A DNA stretch of 64,000 nucleotides from positions 5,270,001 to 5,334,000 of the forward strand of contig CM071591.1 in the NCBI GenBank assembly GCA_036429605.1, read 5' to 3'. Of this stretch, positions 1-12,034 are shown piece by piece; positions within the stretch are counted from its first letter, which is position 1; the number at the start of each line of letters is the position of its first letter. The stretch is from Cladobotryum mycophilum. Taxonomy: Eukaryota > Ascomycota > Sordariomycetes > Hypocreales > Hypocreaceae. The translations under genes and the position numbers were made by a program. Below the pieces are notes generated by a model, which worked only from the letters and a program-made list of their open reading frames with translations, was not told where the DNA came from and did not search any database.

Positions 1-174
1 CGGCGATGATAGTGGTTAATTAATTAATAGTTATAGTTAATATTATTAACTTTAATTTTAATTAATTTAATTTAAGGTTTCTATTAATTAATTAATATAA
101 GGTCTATTATTAAATATATTAATTTAATTAACAAAAGTACTTAAATTAAATTAATTATATTATTAGCCACTCTA
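1..174. mobile_element. End of a hAT-like non-autonomous repeat, RIP-decayed, cut by the window edge
   Basis: This segment aligns by eye, base for base with scattered C-to-T and G-to-A differences, to 47750-47924, which is the right end of the complete 1.3 kb hAT-like element described below. It ends in a decayed version of that element's terminal motif (GCCACTCTA here, GCCACTCTG there). Only the right end lies inside the window, so no target duplication can be checked. It is more AT-rich than its relative, so it has been mutated longer. Confidence 0.7.
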
Positions 175-1656
175 ATTAAAAGCTATCTAGGATAAGCGAG
201 AATACTCCTCCTGTCTTTCGCACTAGTAGCTAATAGGATCCAGGATCTTCTAATCTAATTTATAAACATCTCAAAACCAATCGCTATATTTATTTTCTAT
301 AGCCGATAAAATAAACGTAAATGGTAATTATAATAATACTAGTGCCTGATAAGACTTTTTATAATAGTTATTAAAAGGATTTCAATAAGTCTATTATTTT
401 TTTATAACTAATTATTAGTCTTAAGAAATAACCTATAGATTATATTATAATTTATACAGCTTTTCTATAAGAGACTTTATAGTCTAGATCTATTTTAGGC
501 AATCTGCTTATATATCCTTAAAGTATCCCTAATAATATATTAAATAAAACATAATAGTTATATAATAGATAAAAGTCTTATTAAACCTTAAGTAATACTT
601 ATTAAGCTTTTTCTAATAGAGATTAATATTTACCTTAAAGTACTTAAGGTTAGGATATTAATAAGTAATAGTCTTATATATTTTTATTTTATTAAATAAG
701 TACTTATAACTAAACATTAGATCCTAAAAGTATTTATATACTTTAATATAGTTATATTTTTATATCTATTATTGATTATTACTTTTAAGAATAATTAAAA
801 CATACTTAAAATACTAGAGAACCTTATTAAAAAAAGCAATAATATTCTAATCCTTCTCATCAAGTTTACTATTATCCCTAAGATAAAATAATATTTCACT
901 CCTCAGTTTCTTTCCCCTTAAAATCAACCCTTCCCACTTGTTTTTTTACCTATACTAAAGTTCTTTAAAGAAATCCTTAAGAAGAAGAGCATGTTGTATT
1001 ATATAAAGGGTAAAAAGTTAATAAGTTATTATATTAATAATAATATCTAAAAAATTTTTTGCTTATATTACTGGATCCTTAGATTTCTTAAATATAATAA
1101 TTTAAAAAGACTAAAAAAATTAATTAATAAATCTAAACGATAAATCTAAACAACAAGATTATAGAATTTCCTAATAAAACCTTTCTATCTCTATAACTCA
1201 TAGGCCTTTACATTAAGCGCCTTATTTCCAAAAATATTATTCTTAAACGCTTTAAAATTATAACCAAAAAACAATACTTTAACAGTAAGATTAAGAATAT
1301 AACTAAAGTAATATAATTACTTAGTTTTTCCTTTAAAGCCTAGCGCTTTTCTAATTTCCTTTATTATTATATTATTATTACTAGTATTATTAAATATAAA
1401 ATATCTAATCTTCTAGGTTATATTATAGCTTTAAAGGATATCAATAATATAAACAATAATATTCTCCCTAAAATAATAATCGATAAGCTTTAAAAGCCTA
1501 AGAATAAGTTTCTATGGCTAGCCAATAGTATTAAAAAAGTAATAAACAATTCTATATAAAACATAGTAATTATTCAACCTCCAGCTATCGAACACTATAT
1601 AAATTAGCCCTAGGGCTACCGCTAATATTTATTTTATTTCCTTTATATTTTCCTTA
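175..1656. other. AT-rich RIP-like stretch, no gene seen
   Basis: Very AT-rich sequence with stops in all frames and no open reading frame of note. The TA-rich composition is that of RIP-mutated repeats. I cannot assign it to a named element, but it lies between two recognisable transposon relics and is probably decayed transposon too. Confidence 0.5.
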
Positions 1657-3509
1657 ACGTATTCCATAAGCGAGTGTGCCACACAAGCGAGTGTGCCACC
1701 CCTCACTACCTCGTGTAGAAAAAAAACAAAGTTAGCTCTTAATACTTCTTAATCTATATTAAATATTTAGTTATTATAATAGTATTAAAAGAAAATAATT
1801 ATATCTTTTACTTAATTATACTTTCTTATAGGTTTATATATTATAGCTAGTCTTATTGCACTTACTACAGTACAAAGCCTTTATACGAGCAGACCCTCTT
1901 TACCGCCCCTCCTGCTTAATTTGCTTATTTATATCCCTTTGATCTAATTGATCGATTTTTTCTTAAACAGTAAGTATGCCTCTAAGTTATATGCGAGTTT
2001 TTTTGCTCTATAGCGCTTGTTTAATACTTTATTTACTGTATAAAGTTCAGAGATCTTTTTGCGTAAAAGTACCACTTAATGTATGATTATTATTATACCC
2101 TTTGTAAATTAATTAATTATAGTTAATATTATAGTTAGAGAGCTATTTTAATAAGTAAAGATATAATTTTTTATATGCTTTAACTGTAAGGTAGCCTTAT
2201 ATATGTTCTTTGGTGTTTTAGAGACTTAAGGCTATATAGGTTAAGGTAGTGTTTTTAGAGGTGTTGATGTTTGTAATTCTATATTAAGTATTAAAAGAAT
2301 ACTCTATGGATTAAATGGTAATAGACTAATTCCTTTAAAACCTTTTTTAATATTCTTTTTATTAATTATAGTAAAAAATATTATATAAAAGGCGTAGAGA
2401 AACTTAAGTTTATTAATGTATATAATATGTATATGTATTAATTTTTTAATTTATTGATTGTATGTTTACTTTAATGGCCTAAAGTAATTAATATCTAATG
2501 GTTAAAAGAGATATAAGGAATAAGAAAGTATATAGACTATAATAATCTTATGCTTTTTATAATAAAGCTTAAATACTATTAAGTAATAGCTCTTATGACC
2601 ATTAAGGATAAGTATTTGATAGATTCTTTTTGTACGAGAAGCTATGTGATGATTAAAATGCTTAATCTAATCTAAGCTAACCTTATTGGTAGTCCAGCTA
2701 TTCTTTATTATTACAATACACTAATCTACTAGAAGATTATACTCTTAATACTAATTCTTAAGATAATATTGTGTAGTAAAGATAATAAATAGCAGTATTA
2801 TCTAATCTATTCTATTAATGCCTTGGATTATAGTTGCCTATTCCCGATTGCTAGGCTAGGATAATTTAGCTTTTGTACGGCCTTTTGAAGTTATGATTAC
2901 TATACCTGAAAAGATAATATCTATTATAAAACCAGTCTTATTAAAGTTATAAAGATTATCGTTAAAGATCTTATATTTAGCTTTAATATTCTGTATAAGC
3001 TTAAACTAAACGCTAATAAGTGTTAGGTTTTTGCATTTAACTCTTTAATAATTATATTTATGAGCCTAGCGTATATAGAGCTTTAGTTAGCGTTTAACGA
3101 AATTTAATGCTTAGTTTTTGCTAACTAATAGCGCGTTGTATACGTATAGTAGATAATTGGCCATTTCTTTAATACTATATAATCTAGGAGAAAATGATTA
3201 CGTAAATAGATTAATTATATGCTTAAGTATAGTCTTTTTTCTAATTCTATAAGATTCATTGAATTAGCTTTTGTATTGTATCGTAAAGGCTATCTAGCGT
3301 AATACTAACTTAAAGTCATGCAATTAACGTTATAGATCTTTTCTATAGCTTTAAGACTTAAATCTAGGTCTTTTTTAAGAGCTTTAAGAGCTATAATAAC
3401 TTTATTTTTATACAAAGGTAATGCTATTTAAGATCATTAAGGAATTTAACATATTGTGATAGAGGTAGATGTGGTGGTGGAGGGTGGCACACTCGCTTAT
3501 GGAATATGT
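1657..3509 (-). mobile_element. RIP-decayed Pogo/Fot-type DNA transposon
   Basis: Left end begins ACGTATTCCATAAGCGAG and the right end is its inverted complement. A TA dinucleotide flanks each end (1655-1656 and 3510-3511). The interior is a mutated, inverted relative of the intact element at 37156-39039. For example, 1855-1960 is the complement of the region around 38735-38840 that encodes the zinc knuckle, and 3440-3480 is the complement of the leader just before the transposase start. Differences are mostly C-to-T or G-to-A. Length is 1853 bp against 1884 bp for the intact copy. The terminal motif reads GTGTGCC here and GTGGTAC there, so it is a sister subfamily, not a recent copy. Confidence 0.85.
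2100..3440 (-). pseudogene. Transposase relic of the decayed Pogo/Fot element
   Basis: The minus strand carries the mutated counterpart of the transposase at 37255-38868. No frame stays open. Recognisable landmarks include the C-terminal segment: the run of seven A (T on the plus strand, about 2008-2014) and the following bases align without gaps to the intact copy. Many TGG, CAA and CGA codons have become stops, as expected from RIP. It is non-functional. Limits are approximate. Confidence 0.7.
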
Positions 3510-3511
3510 TA

Positions 3512-4650
3512 TATACTTTAAGGATTCATCTACGAATAGTATTATAGGTAATATATACCTTAATCATCTTTATAAAAGAATTAAAATACTTAAAAACTAT
3601 ATATAAATATAGATTTTCGTTTTATTAAAAAAATTATTATTAATAATCTAATAAACTATTAAACGCTAGAAGGCTAATTAATTAAAGTAACCAATAATCT
3701 AATTAGTAATCTACTATTTTTACAGGTTATATATATTTAGTTTTATTATTTTAATAATATTTTTTAATAGTATATTCTCTTTTATTTTACTTAACGGCTT
3801 TTGCTTACTTAAAGGATCTTAGATACTATAATCGGTCTAGAGATAGATCTCTATGTTCTATGTACTATTTAAGGTAGTTAAATAAGGTTTTCGCTTACTG
3901 TTATTAACGTAGACCTTATAAACCTACTATTGCTTTATATTATTATTGTTCTTCTTAATATTATAACTGAATTACTATATCTATAATAATATAAATATAT
4001 AACGCTAGGATTATATATACCTAGGAAAGTATTTCTAAGAAAAAAATCTTATAAATTCTCCTAGACCTTCTAGGCCTACATAGAATTAATAGATTATACT
4101 TATAGCTATTTTATTTATAATAAAATATAATTAAATATAAAATCTTTTTTTTTAATTAAAATTAAATATACTTAAACGCAATAACTATTAACATAAAAGT
4201 TCTATACTATTAACTAAAATAAAATAAGTCTTTTATATTACTTTTAATAAATATAAAAATAAAATATATAATAATTTATTAATAATAATTAAATCTAATA
4301 TTCTTTTAATTTATATAAGACTAAATAGTATATAAGTATATTTAATAGTCTAATATAATAACCTAACCTTTATTTTAAGAAATACCTAGAATATTATACC
4401 TAACGTAATACAAAAACCTTATAGTTATTATAAAATAATTATATATATATAATTTAAAAGAATACTTATTATAATTAAAATAATATTAATTAAAAAAAAA
4501 CTATATTATAATATATATAATAAAATTTATTTATTTATATATAAATAAATATTAAATACATATAGGTTTTATTATATTTATATACTTTTTTAATAAATAT
4601 AAGATATATTAATAAAAAGATTATATAAGATAAGCATAGGGTTACGTAAT
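3512..4650. other. AT-rich RIP-like stretch, no gene seen
   Basis: Very AT-rich, with stops in all frames and no recognisable coding, RNA or terminal-repeat signal. Base composition changes sharply to normal genic composition near 4650, marking the edge of the RIP-affected block. Confidence 0.5.
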
Positions 4651-5129
4651 AATATCACCGATAATCAAATACCCCTGCTTCTATTTCTATCCACGAGACC
4701 TTTCCGTGGATAGATGGATTATGTAATAGCAGGCGCGATGGAATGGATGGAAATGGACGCACGGGCCATCCATTTCCATAAATGGACGCTCGTGGAAATG
4801 GACGTGGAATGGATCGCCACCCTGCCTGGCAACTCACTTGATAGTTGTCTCAATATCGTAATATGGGGTGTCTTCTTGCTCTCATCGGTGGTACCTGGTG
4901 GCAAATAGTTACGTACAAACGGCTAGTCATTATTTTCATCAGGATCTTAGTAGTATTGCCCAATAGCTATAAGATCGATTCGAAGATGTATATAAGGAGG
5001 GTATGATACCTTTCGATTAAGCTTTCCGAATCATCATCAACACTCTCCTACCACTACAAGAACCCAACAACGATAAGGAAATAGAAAGCGCCTAAACATC
5101 TTCCCCGAGACCTCACTGCTAGTAGAACA
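4651..5129. promoter_or_regulatory. Upstream region of the terpene cyclase with inverted repeats and a TATA box
   Basis: The proximal part holds TATATAAG at 4989-4996, about 135 bases before the cyclase start codon, a plausible TATA box. The distal part, 4690-4815, is repetitive. It contains the inverted repeat TATCCACG/CGTGGATA around 4689-4713 and several copies of GGAAATGGACG in direct and inverted orientation. I see no protein in it: the overlapping short reading frames on both strands look like by-products of the repeats. Confidence 0.45.
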
Positions 5130-6737
5130 ATGGCTACCAAAGTCAACGACCAGATTTCTCTCCCCACTCTTAACCTCATCGATGTTCAGGATGACAGCTC
5201 GAAGCCAGCCATCAGAGACTTGAAAGCAAGAGATACTCTAGTGGCCTTCATGCGTGGCTCCCATGTCACAATTCCTGACTTGCTAGAACCTATCAAGCAT
5301 TGGCATCAGGCTGTTCATCCGGAGGTTGACAGGGTAGACGTGGAGATTAGGAAGACATTGGACTTGTAAGGATTCTCCTGCCAACAAGGACAGATTCACT
5401 CACTGACTATACTATCTTAGGATCTTTACTTCGCCAAAAGATGCCAAGAGGCTTGAAAAATCCAAGGGCACTAGGCTGGACCTCTTTGCTGGGTCTTGGT
5501 GGTGCGACGTTCGATATGAGGCCCTGGTTATCGCGGCTTACATTACGATCTGGGTAAGTTTCCGGAACACCGCTACGACTTTTACTTACTAACATGCGGA
5601 AAGGTTTTTACTTGGGACGACGGTCAGTAGCTAAAGTTTTTTATGAATAATATCGCTGACATGACGCAGAAACCGACTCGGACGAGTTCTCCTCCCTTAT
5701 TGAAGACTTTGACAAATCGAGCGCCTTTAGACGAGAGACACTTGCGTATTTGGAAGCATCATTCAATCTTGATAGGCAGCACGAGTTGGAGAAGATCTCT
5801 ACAAACCCCATCATCACCAACTTTGCCCCTATTGGGAAGGCATTGGCAAGGCATGGCAATCAACGCAAGTCCCCACCGTTGCTAATCTCATATCCCATCA
5901 GGCTAATATCTCACAGGCCAAGTGGACAGATTTATGAATGAGCTGCGCTTCTTCGTCATGATGACTGAGGAGGAGCAGGCATTCCAAATGACGAGCCATA
6001 TGCCCACGGTCGAGGAATACATTCAAAGGCGGATGGGTTCGAGCGCTCTGCGAGTAGGCCTGTCTTTTACTGAGTGGGTCTTTCTCCTATATTACACTGA
6101 TGTTCACCTACTAACCTGCATATTACTATTAGGTATGCTCACAATATCGACCTACCCGAAGAGGTGATGCAAAGCGATGCCATGACGGCCCTTTGGCGCG
6201 AGACAAACATCATCTTTTCCATGTAAGCCTACTTATACATATACATGCCAATCTCCGTTGATCATCTACTAAGCTAGAATCACGCAGCAACAATGATATT
6301 ATTTCCATCAAGAAAGAGATTGTACGTCATGTACCAAGGGCTTACCCGAAACATAGATTGCTGACAATTTATACCCCATAGGAAAAATCGCAGGTTGACA
6401 GCCTAATTCCTCTACTCACCATGCAACTCGGATCCGTTCAGGCAGCCATTGACGAGGCAGCCAGCATCGTCCGTCTTGCGGTCCACCGATTCGAAGCTGC
6501 GGAGAAGGAACTTTTGGATGGATCAGCCCCTGGCCTGCGCGATGATCTTGTCAAGTTTATCACTTGCTGCAAGCATTCTTGCACCGGCAACATCCTTTGG
6601 AGGTACGTATCGTCCAATCACCCCCTTTGTGTGAAAACCATAGGTTCTAATTGGATTCGCGTGACAGCCTCTCCACTCCTCGGTATAAGCTCGCATGCGG
6701 CACATCCATGGAAGGTGGTGTGCGTGTTGTTCTGTAA
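5130..6737 (+). CDS. Class I terpene cyclase (sesquiterpene synthase type), nine exons
   Basis: Catalyses metal-dependent ionisation and cyclisation of a prenyl diphosphate, most likely farnesyl diphosphate, in the cytosol (family knowledge). Exons: 5130-5365, 5421-5553, 5604-5622, 5670-5864, 5917-6073, 6133-6222, 6288-6321, 6382-6602, 6668-6737. All phases close, giving 384 residues, normal for fungal family-2 terpene cyclases. The Asp-rich metal motif DDETDSDE (about residue 128) is split between the 19-nt exon 3 and exon 4. The NSE motif reads NDIISIKKE (about residue 280) and the C-terminal RY pair is in TPRYKL. The intron at 5865-5916 must be GC-AG (donor GCAAGT); reading through gives stops, and this splice restores the usual spacing to helix RFMNELRFF. 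First metabolite-type gene of the island; product unknown. Confidence 0.88.
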
Positions 6738-7510
6738 GGAGATGGACAGACAATTCATCAAGACAGAGAAGCTCCCTCAGTCGATAGTACTATATTAGAT
6801 TTATAGCTTTATATTATTCACATATATCCGCAAGGATAGCCATACAAGGTGGTTCGGGATGGTTGAGATCTCAGATTAGCACAGCAATGTATCTCAGGAA
6901 TCTGCTAGAATTTTCTTACACTGATCTATGCTTTAGCAAAAGTGCGATGCCTATCTCTAGCATCATACAATGAGACAAATATCTGACGTAGACGGCTGTT
7001 GGTGGAATTATAATTCATCATATTTCCAAAAGTGGAGTGAAACCATTGTCATCCTGCCCTGTCAGAATGTCACTGCTGACCCAACATATGCGCAGGGTAT
7101 GGTGTTTTCAGATACAGAACTCCGTCTTACATCTGATACATTGTGCCACATATACCTATGACCGTCCCGTCACCTCTCCCGCATTCAAGCCACTTCCATC
7201 AAAGCCAAGAGCTTGATGATTGTCATGTTATACGAGTAATTCAAGACACATATTTTTTGTGGTCTAAGATAACAGGACTTTTTCGCTGCAACCACATATC
7301 AGGCGCCGAAAGAGCACAGAAGTGGCCGAAACAAACGCGGCTCGGCAGGTTTACTCTCATGTTGTGGATGCGTAAAGAGAAAGAAAATGCCATCTAATTT
7401 AAGATGAGCCGTCCGTGGAACAATTCCTATGAGTTTCATGCTTCCTCATGCTCCATCGTTTGATAGTATTATTTATAATTTTGTACTCGTGCCGACCCTT
7501 GCATCACAAT
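6738..7510. other. Intergenic, no gene seen
   Basis: Contains the terminator region of the terpene cyclase and the promoter of the membrane protein. Short reading frames at about 6970-7397 have no domain, intron logic or homologous neighbour to support them. Confidence 0.5.
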
Positions 7511-8793
7511 ATGGCAATCACTGATGATGGCATCAGAAGCATCGCAGTCGTTACAGTCTTATCGGTTTTGGCGACACTCGCCGTCATTACGAGAGTGCTT
7601 CTTCGCCGAAAAGGTCTTTTGGGAATTGACGACTACCTCCTATGTTTTGCTGGGTTGCAGTTATGGATACAAGCTGCTGCTGCCTACATTAGTATGTATA
7701 TTCTCTGAGTACTCTCGTTATATGCTCTGATTCAAACTAGTATTCTGCACAGTCGCCGTCAAGAGTGGTGAGAGCAAACATGTGATGATGCTCGCCCCTA
7801 AAAAAATGACACTGCTCTTCGGGGTAAGCTACTTGATCCGAAATGGGCCACTGTGCGACTTGTGCTGATATTGATGAATCTAGGTGTCCTATGTGTCGAG
7901 GTTGAATTGCACCGTCCTTTTAGTCGTCGTCAAAACGTCGATTCTCATCTCATACAAGCGCATCTTTGGACACAATAGAATAACGCTAATACAAATTTAC
8001 GTTCTTCTCGGTCTCTCGTGGTGCTGGGGAATCTCTACCTTTGTTGCCGGCATTTTCCAGTGCACGCCAATTGCAAAAATGTGGAAGCCACTCAAGCCGG
8101 GAACCTGTATCGATGTCTTGGCCTTCATTTGGGGCACCTCAATTTCCAGTTTCATCATTGACTGGATGATTCTCCTGATTCCAATCGTACCTGTTTGGAA
8201 GCTTCGCATAACCACGACCCAAAAGGTCTTGGTGGGCGGTTCCTTTGCGTTCGGATCCGTGTAAGTCTGCTCTTGATCTGGATGGAAGTGAATGAACAAG
8301 ACACTAACAGGTTGCCAGGGCGTGCATTGCAAGCACCATTCGCGCAGTATCTACCAACCAAGTAGACTTTGGTGACGTTTCCAGTAAGTCTCCTGCAAAC
8401 AATGTCGATGCTCTCTATGTACTCTAGCTAACTCCATCTGCAGAGTCTGTTATAAAGGGCTCAATCTGGGCGTTTATTGAGCCTTGTCTAGGCATGATTT
8501 CTGCTTGTCTTCCATTCCTGAGCAGCGCTCTTGGGAACAAGATTATACGGATGCCGAATCCCATGCCTTCCATCTACTCCAGGGTGAAATCTTTTTTTCA
8601 TCTGGGCAATCGAACACGTGGGGTGGATACCGGCATTCTAGGAAATGCTAACCGCATTATGAGGATTAGAACAACCAGTGTGCAAGTGGAAAGGCACAAC
8701 TCGGAATGCTCAGCCGACAAAATAGAGCTTACGGTGTACTCTGTTTCGGCTACTGCACATGGTCAGTCTGGGGACAGCAGTAACGCTGTTTGA
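7511..8793 (+). CDS. Rhodopsin-like (PTH11/SAT4-type) seven-helix integral membrane protein
   Basis: Fungal plasma-membrane protein of the family often annotated rhodopsin domain, integral membrane or PTH11-like; the ligand and role of most members are unknown. Exons: 7511-7691, 7741-7823, 7884-8260, 8319-8383, 8444-8793, giving 351 residues with all phases closing. The N-terminus MAITDDGIRS followed by a long helix, the R-x-LLRRKGLLGIDDYLL segment, the cysteine pair around FQCTPIAKMW and GTCID, and the motif W-x-FIEPCLGMISACLP are typical of the family. I chose 7511, with good start context, over the in-frame ATG at 7448 because family members begin near the first helix. Hydrophilic C-terminal tail of about 90 residues. 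Such genes are common next to secondary-metabolite clusters. Confidence 0.82.
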
Positions 8794-9339
8794 CCCTACA
8801 GCTGTGACTAGAGACATGTGCAGCTTGGTACTCCACAAAGCCAATTTTTTGCGTCGTTTAGAATTTGATAGTAAATGCAAATGAATAGTCAATTTTGCTC
8901 CAGACCTTGCATCATCTAGAATAAGGGGCAGAATACGACGATAGATTCTGCTCTAGCACGGCTTCTTCAGACACGGAATAGGGATATGCGCCCACACTTT
9001 TGATTAAATTCATCAGGATTGGGTACAAGAGTGTCCAAAAGTAGCCGAGAGTCACTGAAGATATCTGACATCCCCATGTAAGCACTGTTACCTTGCAGGA
9101 TGGATCAATGGAATGGAGCCATGCCGTTGGGACACGGGTTGATATCCACAGCTCCAGTGTACAGTCCCAACCGGCAGCGTCGCATTCACAAATCCCAACC
9201 CGTCAAACACACAGGGATGTGAAAATCGGCCTCTCTACAGATTTCCACTTGCTTTGATCATTTAGTCTCTCGTTCATTAACCGTTTGCCATCTTCATACG
9301 GCCTTAATTTTAGACATTGTCTTTCTTACAGTCCAATCA
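8794..9339. other. Intergenic, promoter of the alpha/beta hydrolase, no gene seen
   Basis: Normal base composition, no supported reading frame. The transcript of the downstream hydrolase probably starts in the pyrimidine-rich stretch before 9340. Confidence 0.45.
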
Positions 9340-10176
9340 ATGGCTTCATCACTCCCCAAGCCAGCTCTGCTGCTGATTCAGGGTTCATTCCAACTTCCTC
9401 AAGTGTATGGCAAGTTGGTTGCGGCGCTTGCAACCCGGTATCCCGTCGTCGTGCACCCCGCTCTTCCAAGTCTGTCCGACCCGGACGAGCCCGGTTTCGC
9501 TTCCAAGACACTGGCTACCGACGCACTGGCAATCCAGCAAGAGTTGGAACGCTTGGTCTCCGAAGACAGAACTGTTATTGTGTTGGCGCATTCTTATGGG
9601 GGCCTTGTAGCATCCGAAGCTATTCCAGAGGAGCTCACTTGGACGGCACGACGTAAAGCCGAAAAGACGGGGGGCGTTCTGCACCTTTTTTTGTTCTCAG
9701 CCTTTATTCTAACCGAAGGCCAGTCGGTTCTCGGCGTCTTCGGTGAGTCGCCTAATAATAATGTGAAGCCAGGTGGCCGCTTCGCCATCAAGAATGCCGG
9801 CGCTACCCTTTACAGCGATCTATGTGCAGAGGACGCACAATACTGGGAGTCCAAAATTATTGATCAATCCTATGCCGTTCAAACAACCGAACTCAGCCGA
9901 GCGTCCTACCGATACATCTCTTCGACCTATGTGATTACCGAAATAGATAATGCCGTTCCCGTGCAGTACCAGAAAATGTTTGCCAAAACTGCACGCTCAG
10001 AGACGCTGCTCAAGATCCACTCAGGTCACTCGCCGATGCTCAGCAAAACGGATGAGCTTGTGAACTTGATTGATATTACAGTGAAATTGGCATATCAGCG
10101 TGTTGGACTTTTGGGAAATGATGGAGAGCTGGATGCAGATATGCAAGACAAATTGTTTAGTTCACGAAGACCATGA
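9340..10176 (+). CDS. Alpha/beta hydrolase (AB_hydrolase_6-like)
   Basis: Predicted cytosolic serine hydrolase or esterase of unknown substrate, single exon, 278 residues. The nucleophile elbow is AHSYGG (Ser near residue 85), preceded by an oxyanion-type segment LLLIQGSFQLP near the N-terminus. Candidate acid is Asp in VITEIDNAVP and the base is His in HSGHSPML near the C-terminus, so the triad order Ser-Asp-His is complete. No signal peptide. It is convergent with the transporter downstream: its stop is only 68 bases from the transporter stop. Small hydrolases of this family occur both in catabolism and in metabolite tailoring; the context cannot decide. Confidence 0.85.
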   Translation: MASSLPKPALLLIQGSFQLPQVYGKLVAALATRYPVVVHPALPSLSDPDEPGFASKTLATDALAIQQELERLVSEDRTVIVLAHSYGGLVASEAIPEELTWTARRKAEKTGGVLHLFLFSAFILTEGQSVLGVFGESPNNNVKPGGRFAIKNAGATLYSDLCAEDAQYWESKIIDQSYAVQTTELSRASYRYISSTYVITEIDNAVPVQYQKMFAKTARSETLLKIHSGHSPMLSKTDELVNLIDITVKLAYQRVGLLGNDGELDADMQDKLFSSRRP

Positions 10177-10244
10177 TTGAACGCAATTTCGGGCACTTTC
10201 ACCCGAACACTTGGAATCATCATTCATCTATGAGTTTTTATCAT

Positions 10245-11949
10245 CTATTTCGTGTTCTCTTCATCTTGATGATCGAGATTCGCCTGTGCCATTATTACCT
10301 CATCGTCGCCTGCAAAGGCCTTGTCGCCAAACGCCAGCGCAATCTCCTCAAGCGTGTGATCTGCCGTCTCGACGTAGTAAAAGTACACCAATCCTGACGA
10401 GAAGAGACAGAACCCTGCAATTATTACGTAGTAGTATCCAGAGATCTTGGCAAAGGCATCCGGTGCAGACATTCCAATAATAAAGTTAAAGATCCAATTT
10501 GAGCACGTGGCGAGCGCCATGCCTTTACTACGCGCACGCAGGGGAAAGATCTCTGCGGGGAGAAGCCAAGGGATGGGACCCCACGTGAAACCGTAGATGG
10601 CGTTGTAAATGACCACAAAGGCGTAGATGCCATGGGCGCGAACATTCGGGTCGTGGATCCTGGCTTCTGTAAAGGCACAAACAATGCAAAGAGCGATTGC
10701 CATGAGAACACCGCCAAGCATTAAAAGGGGCCGTCGTCCCCATTTGTCGGCCAACCACCATGTGAGGATCGTAGCGGAGACATACGGGATCGAGTTGGCT
10801 GCGGTGTAGAGGAGGGACTTTTCCTGGCTAAATCCGGCGCTGGCCAGCGTCGTCGGCAGGTAAAAGGAGATGACGTTGATGCCGTTTAGCTGGGCGAACA
10901 TCTGAGCTGTGATGCCGACGAGCGTGCGCTTGCGGTAGCGCGTAAACATCTCACCCCATGTCGACTCGCCAAGGGTAGCTTCATAACGGGTAGCCTCCTG
11001 AATCTCCAACATGACTTTCTGGACGTGAGGGGCCTGAGTGTTGCCGTCTGGCGTGTGTAGATCCGCTACCGTCTGGAGACATTCCTTGGTAAAACCGTTG
11101 CGCGCAAGCCAACGAGGTGTTTCTGGAAGAATAAAAGACATTGCAAAGAGGATAGCGGCCAAACCGATCTGGATAAAGTAGGGTCCCTGCCAGGATTCGC
11201 TCTTTGGGATAAGATGGAAGAAGCCAAAGTCGATCCACGTCGAAAGAGCATAGCCACCAATGAGAAATGTGTATTCCACTCCGACCATGAGACCACGGCG
11301 GTGCGGCGCGGCAATCTCGGTCTGGATAACGGGGACAGTCATGGAAAGGAAACCAACACCAAAGCCCTGGAGGGTCCGGCCGGCGACAAAGGTCTTGAAG
11401 TCTGGAGCAAACACCTGAATGAAGGCGGCAACAAAGTAGATGAATCCACCTATGCGGACACACTTCTTTCTCCCAATCATGTCACCAAGGCGTCCTGCGA
11501 TGAGGGATCCAATGGCAGCCGAGACCTGGAGGCATGACACGAATATGCCGGTGATGGATGGGTTAATGACACCGCCTGCGTCGTTGGCGCCATAGTCGGC
11601 AAAGAATCTCGAGAGGAAGACTGGATTGACAAGCAAGCCCGCGACGATACCTATGAGCTTATTAGTGAGGGGGTTGATGCGGCATTTACGCCCCATCGAC
11701 TTGTAGATATTAAAGGGTCATGAATGCAAGAAGTGTACCTTGATCATATCCAAACAAAGCATCACCCAAGCTTCCAAACGCGCAGGTCATCCAGAGAAGA
11801 GGCTTCCCCTTGAAAGGATAGCGATGCCGAATCTCCTTTGGCTTGAGCTTCGATTCGAACCATGAGATGGGCACCGTCGTGATTGTCGTCTCACCCGCCA
11901 CCGGGGGCTCGACAGTCTCCTGGAATGCCTGCGACGTCGTCTTTTCCAT
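10245..11949 (-). CDS. MFS sugar-porter-type transporter, 12 transmembrane segments
   Basis: Major facilitator of the sugar porter family, a proton symporter or facilitator at the plasma membrane for a hexose, polyol or related compound. Exons on the minus strand: 11949-11739 and 11650-10245, joined over an 88-nt intron inside the FGYDQG motif of helix 1, giving 538 residues. Family signatures visible: GRLGDMIGRKK after helix 2, PETPRWLARNG at the end of helix 6, QLNGINVISFYLP in helix 7, DKWGRRPLL after helix 8, PAEIFPLRARSKG after helix 10 and VETADHTLEEI at the C-terminus. A cytosolic N-terminus of about 55 residues precedes helix 1. It could feed catabolism or export a product, but the sequence says sugar porter, not drug efflux. 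Confidence 0.9.
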
Positions 11950-12026
11950 GTTTGCAACGCTTTAGATGGAACGATACAGTCGCATCAGATCTGTTTCATA
12001 GCAGAGATCTGGGGTACGAGGCTGAG

Positions 12027-12034
12027 TATATATA
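12027..12034 (-). promoter_or_regulatory. TATA-like box of the MFS transporter
   Basis: TATATATA lies about 78 bases upstream of the transporter start codon at 11949 in an otherwise balanced region. This is a suitable distance for a fungal TATA box. Confidence 0.45.

Noticed and set aside
5845..5921. Frameshifts making the terpene cyclase a pseudogene
   Set aside because: A GC-AG intron at 5865-5916 restores phase and the expected helix spacing, so no mutation need be assumed.
6970..7397. Two small plus-strand frames
   Set aside because: No domain, splice logic or relatives; ordinary intergenic sequence.
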